Below are positions 19,432 to 30,445 of a stretch of 64,000 bases of DNA, one piece after another (the first letter of the stretch is position 1; each line of letters starts with the position of its first letter). The notes under the pieces are model-generated. The model did no database searches, had not been told where the DNA came from, and worked only from the letters and a program-made list of their open reading frames with translations. The position numbers and the translations under genes were made by a program. The DNA comes from Bacteroidota bacterium (GTDB lineage: Bacteria > Bacteroidota > Bacteroidia > NS11-12g > UBA9320), in contig JABIUV010000007.1 in NCBI GenBank assembly GCA_018700895.1, positions 68,640-132,639 on the forward strand, read 5' to 3'.

Positions 19432-22245
19432 TTAGAGCCTGAAGCTGATGCCAAAAAGTATTTGACGTGGGGCTTGGTAGCGTGCTGGGTTATTGGGCGG
19501 AGTACCGCTTTCTTCGGGACCTAAGTACCTGTCATCTCGTTGGTTGTTTGGCAAATCATCGCCCGGTTCCCAAGCTCTACCTGTTACCGGATTTATAATC
19601 TGAGCGTTTTTGTTGTTGAACATATTACGTGCCTCAACGCTTAGTGTTATTCCTTTTCTGTTTTTGTTGGCAAAGGTTTTGGTGATTTTAATATCGCCAT
19701 TTACCCAAGGTGTTGCTCTCTCTTCTAGGTAATTTGTTAGGTCGGGAGCATACTCAGGTCTGCCTAGCTCGTTTTGACCTTCTAGTATCATAGGCGTATA
19801 CCTAAATCCACTTTGGTATGACGAGCTGAAGTACACTTGAAACCCTTTCATCCATTTGCCGAAATACCTGAATGACGTATCGGGAGCGAATACCACACCG
19901 AGATTTATATTCCAGGGTCTATCCCACGCCAAATATTGCTCTGTACTGAGTGGCACTTCACCATTTTGCTCTATCTGTAAACTGCTTTCCCTCGCACTAT
20001 TACTCTTCCCCTTGGCTAACTGATATGCTACATTACTAAACGTACGCAAATACTCTGTCACTCGCCATATCAGATTTACCTCTGCACCTTGCACTTTTGC
20101 ATAATCCTGATTGATGTACATGGTTTTACTCACAGGGCGTCCTGTTTGGTCATTTACAATAACTCTACGACTCACGATATAGTCAAACCTATTGTTATTA
20201 TACGCCGCCATAGTGAGCCCCATCGTCTTGCCTATCTGTGCTTTATAACCTACTTCGTAAGATACATTCACCTCAGGATTCAAGTCTGGATTGCCAAGGA
20301 ATGAGAGGAAACTTCGGTCTTGAAACTCAGGGTCTAGTCCTGCGTACACAAATCGCGGATGCGGGAGTCGCATACTGTGACTGTAGTTAAAATATAATAC
20401 ATTATTAGCCGTCACAGGGAATGAGACATTAATCTTAGGCAGTAATCTCGCTTTGTATCGCAACCCAAAGACCTTAGCCGTTCCGTTCAGATAATCTTCT
20501 CGTACTTGGTCTATAACGGGTGCATTGGGATTATTCACCGCATCATCAGCAAATTTACCGGGTGCCCAATAGTTGAATCGCATTCCCAAACTAGCAATGA
20601 TTCCTTTGTACGTTATTTTATCACTAAAGAATATACCACCATTATTAGGCTTCACACTCCATATATCGTTGCTACTTCCTATACTTATACTTGGCGTACT
20701 TGTGCTATCATTTATCTGAATAGGAGCTCCCACCCACGGGCGAGTAACATCTATCCATTGATACTCATTGAGTTTTTGTTCCCACCCAAAGTTCATTTGG
20801 TGCGTTTTATTCTCTGGATAATATCTGAAGCTTGCTTTTATAGTATGTTCCTTAGCATAATGGTCGTGCCACAATGAGCTAATACCTCCATTATTTATCA
20901 AACCCGGTCCGGGTAGTACAAACTGGATATTACGTCCCGGATTGAACACTTGTACAGGATCTGTGACAATACTTTGTTCGTCAAAAACTTGGTCTACACT
21001 TTCTGTCCTAAATGGCCTTCCATTGGCATCGGCTCTTAGGTTGGTAAATAGTCGACCTAGAGCTAAGGTTCCTACCAGCTGCTTATTTATAGTACGGCGA
21101 ATATTGATGGCCGTCAGGTTAGAATGGTGTGTGTACGTTGTTGCGTTGTCAAGGTTTAAGCTTCTCTCAAACTGGAAACCTGGTGCAAGTATCGCATCGA
21201 ATCCAACGATTTGTAATGTTCTCGTATTTTGATTGATACTCAGACTATGCTGATTGGTAACCGATATCTTCGTTTTTTGGTTTAACTCGTGACTTAGCTT
21301 GAGTGTATGCGTAAACTGATTGGCTTGTCGCGGAGCCCAAAAGCTATCGTTCTGTGTAAATAGTGAACTATGCAATTGATTTGCCGTCGGACCAAAGTAA
21401 TAGTCTGTAAGGTTGAGCGTAAGGTTATTAAAGTAGTAAAACTTTCGCTCTTTTATCTTGATTTTACCGCCAAATGAGAGTTCGGCAATGTCCGTATTCC
21501 AACCAAAACTTGGGTTACCGCCAAAGTTATCTCTCTGCCAACTTCCTGCTACTTCAAATTTGTCTGAACCTTCTTTTATGGTAGTACTAATAACACCTGC
21601 TGTTCCACCATCGTGCTCAGCACCTGCACCGCCTGTGATGAGCTCCAGCTCGCCTATAGAGCCACTGGCCACCTGCACACCAAATCCTGTACCCGCTAAT
21701 GGGTCTTGTGCACTTATATTATCTACATTGAAAGAGGTTTCGTATACACGAGCACCACGTATCTGTATACCGTCTGCCGACTTAGATACACCCGCTTGTA
21801 TAGCTACTACTTCCTGCACATCACGTACATTCATTTCGGCGATGTCTTTTTTGTTTAGCGTAATGGTACTCTTAGCATCATCCAGCTCCACCACCTTCTT
21901 TTTACCGATTACCTTTACCGTCTCAAAGGTGTTGGTACGTGAGGTCATTTTGATATTGAGCACGGTAGGCTTACCTCCTTTAATGTCAATATCATTATAC
22001 ACCTTATCTTGATAGCCCATAAATGCTACCTTTATGGAGTACGTCCCAGGTTTTATATTTTCTATCTTGTATGAACCATCTATCTCTGATATAGCCGCTC
22101 CGTAAGTGCCCACTATTCGCACATAAGCTCCTACGAGTTTTTCTCCGTTTTCTTCAGCAGTAAGCACACCTTGCAGTGTTCCCAACTGTGCAAGACTAGA
22201 GAGCGATATGCAAATAGCTACGATGCTACCAATTAAATGCTTCAT
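19432..22245 (-). CDS. TonB-dependent outer-membrane receptor with CarboxypepD_reg-like N-terminus
   Basis: GTLQGVLTAEENGEKLVGAYVRIVGT..GAAISEIDGSYKIENIKPGTYSIKVAFMGY; plug DVQEVVAIQAGVSKSADGIQIRG; C-terminal barrel strand ILFGISFRL. Confidence 0.92.
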   Translation of the reverse strand: MKHLIGSIVAICISLSSLAQLGTLQGVLTAEENGEKLVGAYVRIVGTYGAAISEIDGSYKIENIKPGTYSIKVAFMGYQDKVYNDIDIKGGKPTVLNIKMTSRTNTFETVKVIGKKKVVELDDAKSTITLNKKDIAEMNVRDVQEVVAIQAGVSKSADGIQIRGARVYETSFNVDNISAQDPLAGTGFGVQVASGSIGELELITGGAGAEHDGGTAGVISTTIKEGSDKFEVAGSWQRDNFGGNPSFGWNTDIAELSFGGKIKIKERKFYYFNNLTLNLTDYYFGPTANQLHSSLFTQNDSFWAPRQANQFTHTLKLSHELNQKTKISVTNQHSLSINQNTRTLQIVGFDAILAPGFQFERSLNLDNATTYTHHSNLTAINIRRTINKQLVGTLALGRLFTNLRADANGRPFRTESVDQVFDEQSIVTDPVQVFNPGRNIQFVLPGPGLINNGGISSLWHDHYAKEHTIKASFRYYPENKTHQMNFGWEQKLNEYQWIDVTRPWVGAPIQINDSTSTPSISIGSSNDIWSVKPNNGGIFFSDKITYKGIIASLGMRFNYWAPGKFADDAVNNPNAPVIDQVREDYLNGTAKVFGLRYKARLLPKINVSFPVTANNVLYFNYSHSMRLPHPRFVYAGLDPEFQDRSFLSFLGNPDLNPEVNVSYEVGYKAQIGKTMGLTMAAYNNNRFDYIVSRRVIVNDQTGRPVSKTMYINQDYAKVQGAEVNLIWRVTEYLRTFSNVAYQLAKGKSNSARESSLQIEQNGEVPLSTEQYLAWDRPWNINLGVVFAPDTSFRYFGKWMKGFQVYFSSSYQSGFRYTPMILEGQNELGRPEYAPDLTNYLEERATPWVNGDIKITKTFANKNRKGITLSVEARNMFNNKNAQIINPVTGRAWEPGDDLPNNQRDDRYLGPEESGTPPNNPARYQAPRQILFGISFRL

Positions 22246-23683
22246 TCAGTATTTTAGAAATTACTTGGTTTTGATTGGGTTGGAGTTTATTCAGTTTGTG
22301 TAATTCCACAGTGAATAAAACAAGATTTACATCGTTATTCGAATTACGTCTTCTTATAGCAATAGCCCTTGGTCCGGTCCATCCACCGCTAGGCGTGAGC
22401 TGTGCGTTGTAAAATATCTCTGCATCTATAGCTGGATAAAATGGATCAGCTGCTAGTAAGAAATTTTGTGGTTGTAAGTCAGGGTATGCGGCATCAGTAC
22501 TTATGGCTATACTATCGTTAGTGAAAAATGCCTGCCCTCTGCTTGGACTAAAACTATCTATAGACAAAACACCTCCTATTATAGAGAGGTCTGCTCCCGT
22601 AGCAAATGCTGTGGAAACTAATATTTTTTTGTCATTGTCTATTAAATTTTGAATAACAGGTGCTGCAAAATCAAGCATTTTGCCATCGGCTCCTGTAAGT
22701 GGATTACTAAAGTTAGCCTCGTCTGAGTGAAAGAATACCTTGTCATAGCTATTAGTCATTAAGCTAAATGTAGGTTCCCAAAACTTGGGTTGGTTAAGAC
22801 CACTATTGCCCGCAAAGTTTACAAAATCTGCTCCTACGTAATTATCTTTTACCAGTTGCTTATATTGAGCAGTGATGCTGGCGTTATGTCCACCTACCAC
22901 CAATAAGTCCGCCGATTGAGGTTTTACGTATATGCTATCTGCACTATCTATTGCACTCTCAGCATTCGCGATGTCTGTTACCTTGAGTTGTATTATGTTA
23001 TCTCCATCGTTTACAAATCCATCAATAGTGAGGTCTGGGGTAGATGATAATCCATAAAATACATCAGCATTACCTAATCCTATTGCCCTAGTATCACTTG
23101 GTCGTATGGATATTAATTTTTGGTTTAGATCAATCTCGCTCCATGCCCCATCATTTGCTCGTATAAAGCCTTGCTTGAGTGTACTATTACCATCTGGGTC
23201 CGAAGCAGAATAGCGGAACGTGATAACCAGATTGGTCGTATCCGTTGGCAAACTTGCTTCTTCAAAAGCCACTATGGGTGGTGTGTTTTTTAAGGGCACT
23301 TTTAAGTATGCCGGAGTTTGATCCATGGCTCCCTCATTGTCTACAGCTCTCACATAAAAATCCACGTCTGTAGAATCCAAATCGGGGTCTATATTAAATA
23401 GGAATATCGTATCTTGAGTTTGTGTTTTGATCCAATCTCCTTCGTTTATTTTGTACTCAAAGTATTGAACGTAGCCATCTACATCCGTACCAAACCAGGT
23501 AAGGTTTACCGTGCTGTTGAGCCGAGCATCGCCTTGTAAGTTGATAGCCTCTATGCTCATAGCTGTTTCAGGAGCTACATTGGGTAGTTGTTCTCCCTTT
23601 TTACACGAAAAAACAAATACAAAGAGGCTCAGTGCAAATGCACCAAGCCCTTTGTTTACATATGTTGAATGTTGTCTCTGCAT
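22226..23683 (-). CDS. Hypothetical lipoprotein with Fn3/Ig-like modules
   Basis: Lipobox-like FVFSCKKGE; Fn3-like LNSTVNLTWFGTDVDGYVQYFEYKINEGDW; C-terminal alpha/beta domain DLLVVGGHNASITAQYKQLV. Confidence 0.7.
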   Translation of the reverse strand: MQRQHSTYVNKGLGAFALSLFVFVFSCKKGEQLPNVAPETAMSIEAINLQGDARLNSTVNLTWFGTDVDGYVQYFEYKINEGDWIKTQTQDTIFLFNIDPDLDSTDVDFYVRAVDNEGAMDQTPAYLKVPLKNTPPIVAFEEASLPTDTTNLVITFRYSASDPDGNSTLKQGFIRANDGAWSEIDLNQKLISIRPSDTRAIGLGNADVFYGLSSTPDLTIDGFVNDGDNIIQLKVTDIANAESAIDSADSIYVKPQSADLLVVGGHNASITAQYKQLVKDNYVGADFVNFAGNSGLNQPKFWEPTFSLMTNSYDKVFFHSDEANFSNPLTGADGKMLDFAAPVIQNLIDNDKKILVSTAFATGADLSIIGGVLSIDSFSPSRGQAFFTNDSIAISTDAAYPDLQPQNFLLAADPFYPAIDAEIFYNAQLTPSGGWTGPRAIAIRRRNSNNDVNLVLFTVELHKLNKLQPNQNQVISKILNEAFNW

Positions 23684-25902
23684 TAAAGTTTTACAAACTT
23701 AGCAGAAGCACGTTGTCCGCTATCGTTGGTAAATTCTAATAAGTAAATTCCACTGTTAAGAGTTGCCACATTTACAGTAGCAGTACCGCTTACTTGCTCA
23801 GTGAATAGTATTCTTCCGTCTAATCCTTTTACCGCTACCTGACCAATGGCATTACTAGCAGTTTTGATAGTGATTACATTACTTGTAGGGTTAGGGTAAA
23901 AAGACACACCCAATGCTTTGAAACTAGGTACAGAAATAGTAGATGTATCAGCAGCATATTTTGCTGAATCTAAAGCTGGAGTGAAACCTTGCAGGTCATC
24001 ATTGTTTCTTGGCTTAACAGCGTAGTTGCCAAAACCATAATACATAAGGCCTACTAAAGCATCCATCTCCATATCTTTGGTAGCCTCTACTAGCGGCACT
24101 TCTAATATACCATCTAGTGTTTCGTAAGCAGAGTCAGAAAGCACAGACACCCATAGTGAAGAGTTGTTATTGTTATTCTTTACCCCAGTTTGTACTTTAG
24201 TGCTATTGTCATAATCGGCAGCAGTATCGTTAGACACAGTCCACTCACCAAATGGGTTAAACTGTGGGTCAGAAATCTTAACCTTTCCTGCGGCATTCAC
24301 CATCTTCACTAGCATACTCTCATATTTCTCGTATCCATTATCTGCTCTTCCTGCTGCATCACTTACGGGTAATTCTATTGGAGTAATCTCCGCAGTATTT
24401 CCAGTCTTGGTTACAGAGCTAACGATGATTTCTGTAAAACCAAATGACTCCGAAACCTCACCTGTTACTTCTACCTCTTCCGTTCTCCATAGGTCAAGTA
24501 AATCTGCACTACCTCTAAGGTGTATACCACCCCACTCCGTAGCATCTTTATCTTGTATGTATATATCTTCTAAGTCATAAGGCTTAGCACTTGCGGTTAC
24601 ATATCCTTTTACTGTAACTACTTGGCCTCTGTATGGACTAGCATCTGAACTTGGATCTAGTACGTACTGAAGGTCAACGATACTAAGTCCGTTATCTCTT
24701 GCGGTGTAAAAAGCAGTTGCTCCAGTAGCTGCACTTGCGGTAAACGGCTCAAAGCTCTCGTTTGCGTCATTGTCGGTAGCTTTGATGTAGTACTTTACAA
24801 TAGTGCCATCAGCTGCACTAGGAATAGTTGCTTCAAACTCGTCCGTAGAACCTGCTTTAAGTGTCATTGGTACAGCCGTGAAACTTGCATTTGCAGCATT
24901 TACGTCTGTTGTATAGTATAACGTTTGGCTCGCTACCGTACCGTTAAAGTCAATAATCTTAGCGGCAATAGTAGCAGCATCAGAACTTGTAGGTACTAGA
25001 GGCATTCTTGTTACCTCAGTAATACTTGGAGGAGTATCACCCAGTTTGTAATGACTTGTGTCAAATGGATTAATCTCATATCCTCTTCCTGTACCACCTG
25101 TACATCCATTTTCAGAATGAACGATAATACCCGTAATAGATTCAAACTGAGATCCTACTATAGGCGTTACAAATTCGCCAGTTGTCTGTGGGCTAGAAGC
25201 ATTTCTTGGTTCCCAACTTGGCAATTTTTGAGCTAAAAATCTATCTGACACATTGATTACGTTTCCATTTACATCACTCACATCAAAACTAACACGGGTA
25301 CCACCACTAAATGAACTTACGGCTACTACGGTTAGATTTTCTATCGTAACTAGTGAGCCTTCCCAAGCTTCTCCAGTACCTAAATTATTTACTCTACTTG
25401 CATCATTAAGCAATCCAAGGTTGATAGTAACGGGAGCTGGTGCTGCGGTAGTACCTATTACAGTTACAGAAGATGCATCTGAAGGGTAAATCTGTGTTTC
25501 ACCACTAAAACTTCCTACTTCTCCAATTACTTCTACGATCATTCCAGCTACAAGGTTATCTAATGCAGTTACGGGTTGACTCTGTCCGCCATCTTCGTAA
25601 ACACCGTGAATCTGAACAGCTGAGAAGTCTCCCATCATTGCACCACTTGCTGTATCCATAAGATGTACACCTGGTCTGTATCCTCCATTCACAGATCCTG
25701 AAGAAACTTCAGTTAGATTACCATCGTGCATTACGATTCCTACAGTTTTCACTGTTTGACCAGCATAAGCACTTGCATCATCACACGCAGCAAGATCTGT
25801 TGGACTTACATACTGAATGTCTCTAACAGACACACTTGTTTGAGCATTTACACCTAAGATTGTTACTAATCCTAAGGCTAAAACGAGTAATTGTTTTTTC
25901 AT
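23683..25902 (-). CDS. Secreted protein with two OB-like modules and T9SS type A sorting domain
   Basis: Signal peptide; C-terminal SFYPNPTSNVITIKTAS..GIYLLEFTNDSGQRASAKFVKL; two similar modules (DIQYV..DASAYAGQTVKTVGIV and DLQYV..DASPYRGQVVTVKGYV). Confidence 0.8.
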   Translation of the reverse strand: MKKQLLVLALGLVTILGVNAQTSVSVRDIQYVSPTDLAACDDASAYAGQTVKTVGIVMHDGNLTEVSSGSVNGGYRPGVHLMDTASGAMMGDFSAVQIHGVYEDGGQSQPVTALDNLVAGMIVEVIGEVGSFSGETQIYPSDASSVTVIGTTAAPAPVTINLGLLNDASRVNNLGTGEAWEGSLVTIENLTVVAVSSFSGGTRVSFDVSDVNGNVINVSDRFLAQKLPSWEPRNASSPQTTGEFVTPIVGSQFESITGIIVHSENGCTGGTGRGYEINPFDTSHYKLGDTPPSITEVTRMPLVPTSSDAATIAAKIIDFNGTVASQTLYYTTDVNAANASFTAVPMTLKAGSTDEFEATIPSAADGTIVKYYIKATDNDANESFEPFTASAATGATAFYTARDNGLSIVDLQYVLDPSSDASPYRGQVVTVKGYVTASAKPYDLEDIYIQDKDATEWGGIHLRGSADLLDLWRTEEVEVTGEVSESFGFTEIIVSSVTKTGNTAEITPIELPVSDAAGRADNGYEKYESMLVKMVNAAGKVKISDPQFNPFGEWTVSNDTAADYDNSTKVQTGVKNNNNNSSLWVSVLSDSAYETLDGILEVPLVEATKDMEMDALVGLMYYGFGNYAVKPRNNDDLQGFTPALDSAKYAADTSTISVPSFKALGVSFYPNPTSNVITIKTASNAIGQVAVKGLDGRILFTEQVSGTATVNVATLNSGIYLLEFTNDSGQRASAKFVKL

Positions 25903-25923
25903 TTTTTATTTGTTTTAAAATTT

Positions 25924-28047
25924 TTATTTAATCACGGCAAACTTGCTTTTATACAACTTGCCTGTATCTAAGTCTTTTACGGTAAATATATATATGCCCC
26001 TAGCAATGATTTGTGTATTCTCGGTCAATAAATCCCAAGCATGCTCTCCTCCACTGTATACATTCTGTGATACGTCCTCCGCCCCAAATGTTTGATTCCA
26101 GCGAATGTCGCTTCCGTCATACTGAGCATTATGAGTTATTTGGTCCAAGAAATCTCCTGCTGCCGAAAAAACCGTGATTTCACAATTGGCTGGCAAATTA
26201 GCAAAGTACAATTTCCTGCTCTGCTCCTGAAAAGAACTTACTCCTTCCCAACTTGCTCCTGCATAATATGGATTAGGATAGGCAAATGGCAAATTGGTAG
26301 TGAGATTTTCATTTACTGGCTTACCTGCAAATGCTCTATAATTATTGGCCAACGGGCTACTCTCCAAACTCTCTAAGTTGCTCTCTTCATTGCCTCTATC
26401 AAATGCGGTAACCGAAATAGCATACTGCCATCCGTTAAGCACATTCTCTATGGTGTATTTATATTCATAATCTGTATCGTCCCCCTCAAATATAGCTGGA
26501 TCTGCCAAACGCACCGCATCAAAACCAATCTCATAATTAAAGCCATTGTCGGCGATATCATACTCGCCTATCTTTACCAAATCACGTTGCAAGTTAGGCA
26601 CGTTGGTTACGTCAAATCCAAGTTTGGTCATATACAAACGGTACCCTTCAAAGTCTTTTATCTGACTAATAGGATCAATGCTTTCCTCTGCATTGTCGTC
26701 CCAATATATTTCTATCTTATTGTCCGATGTTACCACCTTAGTATTTGGAATCTCCGGTGGAGCAGGAAGGATAAATCGGGTCAACTCACCATCACCATCC
26801 AAATCCTCATCCGCATCTAGCACTCCATTAAAATTGACATCTTCACCTTTGTAGGCTGTCTGTGCCCAACTAGCATTGGCCAAGAATGTACTTTGTTGCG
26901 TGCTGTTATTTTCACTATTAGGACTGCCGTCTTCTTTTTTCTTGCCAAAAATGAATGCGTAACTTACCTTGATTTTATCTCCTGGAGTAAAATCTAAGAA
27001 TGGACCTACCGAAACTAAGTCGGAACGATTACCCGCCTGATTGAGCTGCTCCACATAACTACGTGACCCACAACTTGAGTTGGTAGTATTATCCGCATCC
27101 CAACACGGATGGTCGTTAAGACCTCGGGTCATTTTTTGATACCGTGTATTATCATTGGTCGGTTGGAAGTAGATAGGGTCTGAAGTACTATTAAACTGCC
27201 ACGCATTGTAGTGTGCATTAAAACGCGTATTTGCATCTGGGTGCTGAAAACCATTTTTGTCCTCTGCTCCTAGAAATTTTTGCCCAACGTAGCTATCCGT
27301 AAACCCGACATCGCCTGAGTTATCATAGCAATACGCCATTTGCAGACTATCAAAGTAGCCGTTACCCCCTTTGTTATAAAAAGCAGCACCTCCGCTACCT
27401 GCAGGAGTGATATTAATATTACGTACTACCGTATTGGCCCAAAGTCCGAAGTATGCGGAATCGATGGCATTAGCTCCAGTGTTTTCTATTTCAAAATCGA
27501 GAATAACAAAGAAGTCGCTAAAAGAATAATTCCAATTGTACGAACGAGCGGTGACCTCTACATTCAGCGGGTCCAAATGCCCCGCAATCTGTGTTTGTGT
27601 TCCGGGTACTTGTACGTTTCTGTCCGAATATGTCGCTATAAAATCTTGATGCGAAACTGCGGTAGGAGTATAGTAAGGACTATTTCGGAGAGAAGAAGCC
27701 TCTCTCAGTGCGGCTCCTTGTTCTGGATAAAACTCGAAACCCGAAGATCCCGTACTGTATCCCTGCGGTGCGTCTACAGCTGCAGTACTTACTGCCACGG
27801 TACTACCATTTATCAATCCTCCAAACCAAATTCCACTCTCAAAAACGTGCTCCACACCACTACCTGCGGGGTACTCACCACTCGGGTTTCCACTACCGTC
27901 GCGGTAGCCACGCATGGCATTACCAAAGGTTCCTGAGTTAGAAACATTGAGACGTACGTTAGAAGAGTTGGTGACTTTTTCGTCGAATGACTGTGCCGAA
28001 ACACCTGCACTCAACAGTAATATTGCTATAAAAGCGTGAAATTTCAT
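25924..28047 (-). CDS. Large secreted protein with FlgD/T9SS-like C-terminus
   Basis: Signal peptide; C-terminal GEHAWDLLTENTQIIARGIYIFTVKDLDTGKLYKSKFAVIK; YPNPYYAG motif. Confidence 0.75.
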   Translation of the reverse strand: MKFHAFIAILLLSAGVSAQSFDEKVTNSSNVRLNVSNSGTFGNAMRGYRDGSGNPSGEYPAGSGVEHVFESGIWFGGLINGSTVAVSTAAVDAPQGYSTGSSGFEFYPEQGAALREASSLRNSPYYTPTAVSHQDFIATYSDRNVQVPGTQTQIAGHLDPLNVEVTARSYNWNYSFSDFFVILDFEIENTGANAIDSAYFGLWANTVVRNINITPAGSGGAAFYNKGGNGYFDSLQMAYCYDNSGDVGFTDSYVGQKFLGAEDKNGFQHPDANTRFNAHYNAWQFNSTSDPIYFQPTNDNTRYQKMTRGLNDHPCWDADNTTNSSCGSRSYVEQLNQAGNRSDLVSVGPFLDFTPGDKIKVSYAFIFGKKKEDGSPNSENNSTQQSTFLANASWAQTAYKGEDVNFNGVLDADEDLDGDGELTRFILPAPPEIPNTKVVTSDNKIEIYWDDNAEESIDPISQIKDFEGYRLYMTKLGFDVTNVPNLQRDLVKIGEYDIADNGFNYEIGFDAVRLADPAIFEGDDTDYEYKYTIENVLNGWQYAISVTAFDRGNEESNLESLESSPLANNYRAFAGKPVNENLTTNLPFAYPNPYYAGASWEGVSSFQEQSRKLYFANLPANCEITVFSAAGDFLDQITHNAQYDGSDIRWNQTFGAEDVSQNVYSGGEHAWDLLTENTQIIARGIYIFTVKDLDTGKLYKSKFAVIK

Positions 28048-28102
28048 CTACAAATTAGGACTGCAAATATAAAGTTATGATGCGGCCCTATGTTACCAAA
28101 AC

Positions 28103-28783
28103 TTAAAATTTAGGCTTTGGCTTTGTCACAAATACTGACTTGATGTAATTTGGCTCATAATACGCCATATCCTCAAACATTTTTTGCTCCCATTTTTGCA
28201 ATGCCTCTGGCAATAAATGCTTCGCATAAAGTGCTGAATTACAAATAGATAAGACACTATCCAATTCAAATTCCTCAACCCATTTGGCTGCTCCACTTCC
28301 CACGGCTATGGTTTTACCCTTGGCGTAATCCACAGCTAGTTGTTTATCTAATGTGACAAAATGCTCTTTTACGCGTGTTTGCTGTTGGGCATTAAATACA
28401 CCTAAATAGGCATCCATACGGCGAGCGTCTATGACAGAAAGTATCGTGTCTAACGCTTTATTTTCCTCTAAGGCAGATACGGCTAACGCTCGTAATGTAG
28501 AACATGCGATAAGCGGAATGCCTGCTCCAAAACACAATCCTTTGGCCAAACTTACACCTATGCGTAACCCTGTATACGAACCCGGACCACCTCCTACTAC
28601 TACCGCATCCAAATCTTTGGGAGTTATTTGGGCAGCTTGTAGTACCTCATCTACAAACGAGGCCAAGTACGTAGAATGCGAATTGGGCTCTTGCACGTGC
28701 TTTTCGGCAACGACACTATCTCCTTGAGAGATGGCTACCGAACATACATCACCACTAGACTCTATGAGCAATAACTTTGGCAT
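28103..28783 (-). CDS. tsaB: tRNA threonylcarbamoyladenosine biosynthesis protein TsaB
   Basis: MPKLLLIESSGDVCSVAISQGDSVV..VVVGGGPGSYTGLRIGVSLAKGLCFGAGIPLIACSTLRAL; start set at 28783. Confidence 0.92.
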   Translation of the reverse strand: MPKLLLIESSGDVCSVAISQGDSVVAEKHVQEPNSHSTYLASFVDEVLQAAQITPKDLDAVVVGGGPGSYTGLRIGVSLAKGLCFGAGIPLIACSTLRALAVSALEENKALDTILSVIDARRMDAYLGVFNAQQQTRVKEHFVTLDKQLAVDYAKGKTIAVGSGAAKWVEEFELDSVLSICNSALYAKHLLPEALQKWEQKMFEDMAYYEPNYIKSVFVTKPKPKF

Positions 28784-28988
28784 TTTAGAGCTGCAAATGT
28801 AAACCAAAGGATTCGGAGCAAGACAACTTGAATCCGAAGCCAAAACTTTGGCAGTCCGAAGTAACCCCAAAGTATTTTGGCAAAATAAGTTGCAAATGTT
28901 TTGACGACGAATAACTAGATACGAACAATCATTAATTGTCTAAAATAAAATATCACCAAATAAAAGTCAACATAGCAGAAATGCCCAA

Positions 28989-30095
28989 GTGTGTCAAAAC
29001 TGTATTTTTGCAGTACTGCAAAAAATTTTTGTAACACTACTACTGCTCGGTCACATCTACACCTTTGGCCAATCTAAAAAAGAGCAAATTACCATCTTAC
29101 AGTCGAAGTTAGAACAATGCCACCTGCAGGATTCGTTATTTAGAAAAGCCTGCGAGGAAAAACTAAATAAATACTCCGATTATATTGATCAACTTAAAGC
29201 TCAACAGTCTTTGCTAGAAAAGCACATATCGAGTCTAAATGATTCATTGAAACAAGACAATGAGCAAAGAAATTCACTGTACAATAAACTGACACTATGT
29301 AATCAGGCATTGAGAAATACCCGGGATAGTCTCGAATTCGCACAACAGGAATTAGCCGATATAAACTTGGCAAGCAACAACAATCAAACGGGTGATTTTT
29401 TAAATAATTATTATATCAATAGACAGCCAATTAATACGACTTTAGGCTTTCAACTCGCCAAAATAGTAACTTTTAACGGTGATCCATATTACAATAGTAA
29501 TTCAATCCCTAACATTCATAACGCGAACGAATTTTACTTACGCCATGTTCCTGATGGCAAGAACCTGAGTAAATGTGATGAAAAAACGCTAATGGAGAAA
29601 AAGAACATTTCGTTTGTGAATAAATTGATGCCGAGCATCGAGATTCTAAAAAACAAGTTGGTGACCATGAATTACCGTGATGGAAAAGACGAAAACCTAC
29701 TATTTAACCTAACCAACAAACCATTAGAAGTAGATGAATCTCTAGAAATTAGGTTAACAAGCGAAGAAGTAAACAACTCATACGAAGGTGGAGACATTGC
29801 GTGGTCGATACGTCAAATAAATAATGATACCTATTTGGCCCTTAGTTGGGGTCAATTAAAAAGATTGGGTGTAAAATTATCATCTGAGCCAAATAAGATA
29901 ACATATCTCACGTCAAAAGGGTATGAGTACAACCTCAATATCAGTGCTTTGCCGGATAAAAATTACAGCAATAAACCATTAACAGCTATAGAGAGATGCT
30001 GGCTTTTTAGAAAAAGAAACCATGTCTTGACCGAGGATACACTCGTAGAATCCGAACATTGTATTTTCTTATTTAAGCTTACCGAAGAAGGCTAA
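28989..30095 (+). CDS. Orphan secreted coiled-coil protein
   Basis: 368 aa ORF; N-terminal hydrophobic segment ending FGQ, then a long coiled coil; only plus-strand gene between 6.7 and 42.5 kb. Start codon uncertain (GTG at 28989). Confidence 0.65.
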   Translation: MCQNCIFAVLQKIFVTLLLLGHIYTFGQSKKEQITILQSKLEQCHLQDSLFRKACEEKLNKYSDYIDQLKAQQSLLEKHISSLNDSLKQDNEQRNSLYNKLTLCNQALRNTRDSLEFAQQELADINLASNNNQTGDFLNNYYINRQPINTTLGFQLAKIVTFNGDPYYNSNSIPNIHNANEFYLRHVPDGKNLSKCDEKTLMEKKNISFVNKLMPSIEILKNKLVTMNYRDGKDENLLFNLTNKPLEVDESLEIRLTSEEVNNSYEGGDIAWSIRQINNDTYLALSWGQLKRLGVKLSSEPNKITYLTSKGYEYNLNISALPDKNYSNKPLTAIERCWLFRKRNHVLTEDTLVESEHCIFLFKLTEEG

Positions 30096-30445
30096 AAGAA
30101 AGGCGACATCAAGAGCCTCTAGATTCTAATGAGCATAGCTCAAAAAACCTCATGTACTCCCTTGCCTTATTTCCTTTGTCCCGTGTATCTAATTCGTCGA
30201 CCCTCAAAAAGCACTTTCAAATCGTTGGATAAAGAGTTAAACCTATTCTAAAATTAAGTTGAAGGTTATTCGTTGACTTTACCAATTGCAGGATAAGCAA
30301 AAAAACCTGCCTTGTAGCAAATAGCAAGTCTTTTGGTGATGGATTATTTTAAAGCATTAGCCACTTAAAGGTCACCTAAGAATTTTTAAAAATGTATAAC
30401 TCAAACAAATCCTATCACTCGCTCAATATCACAAAAAACTGTACT

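Noticed and set aside
19360-19434. Short in-frame extension after the TonB receptor stop (VPIPVLVLLVVRYIRKRRKRRAD), resembling a TM plus Arg-rich sorting tail
   Set aside because: The receptor already ends in a normal barrel C-terminus (FGISFRL); probably chance, no support for readthrough.
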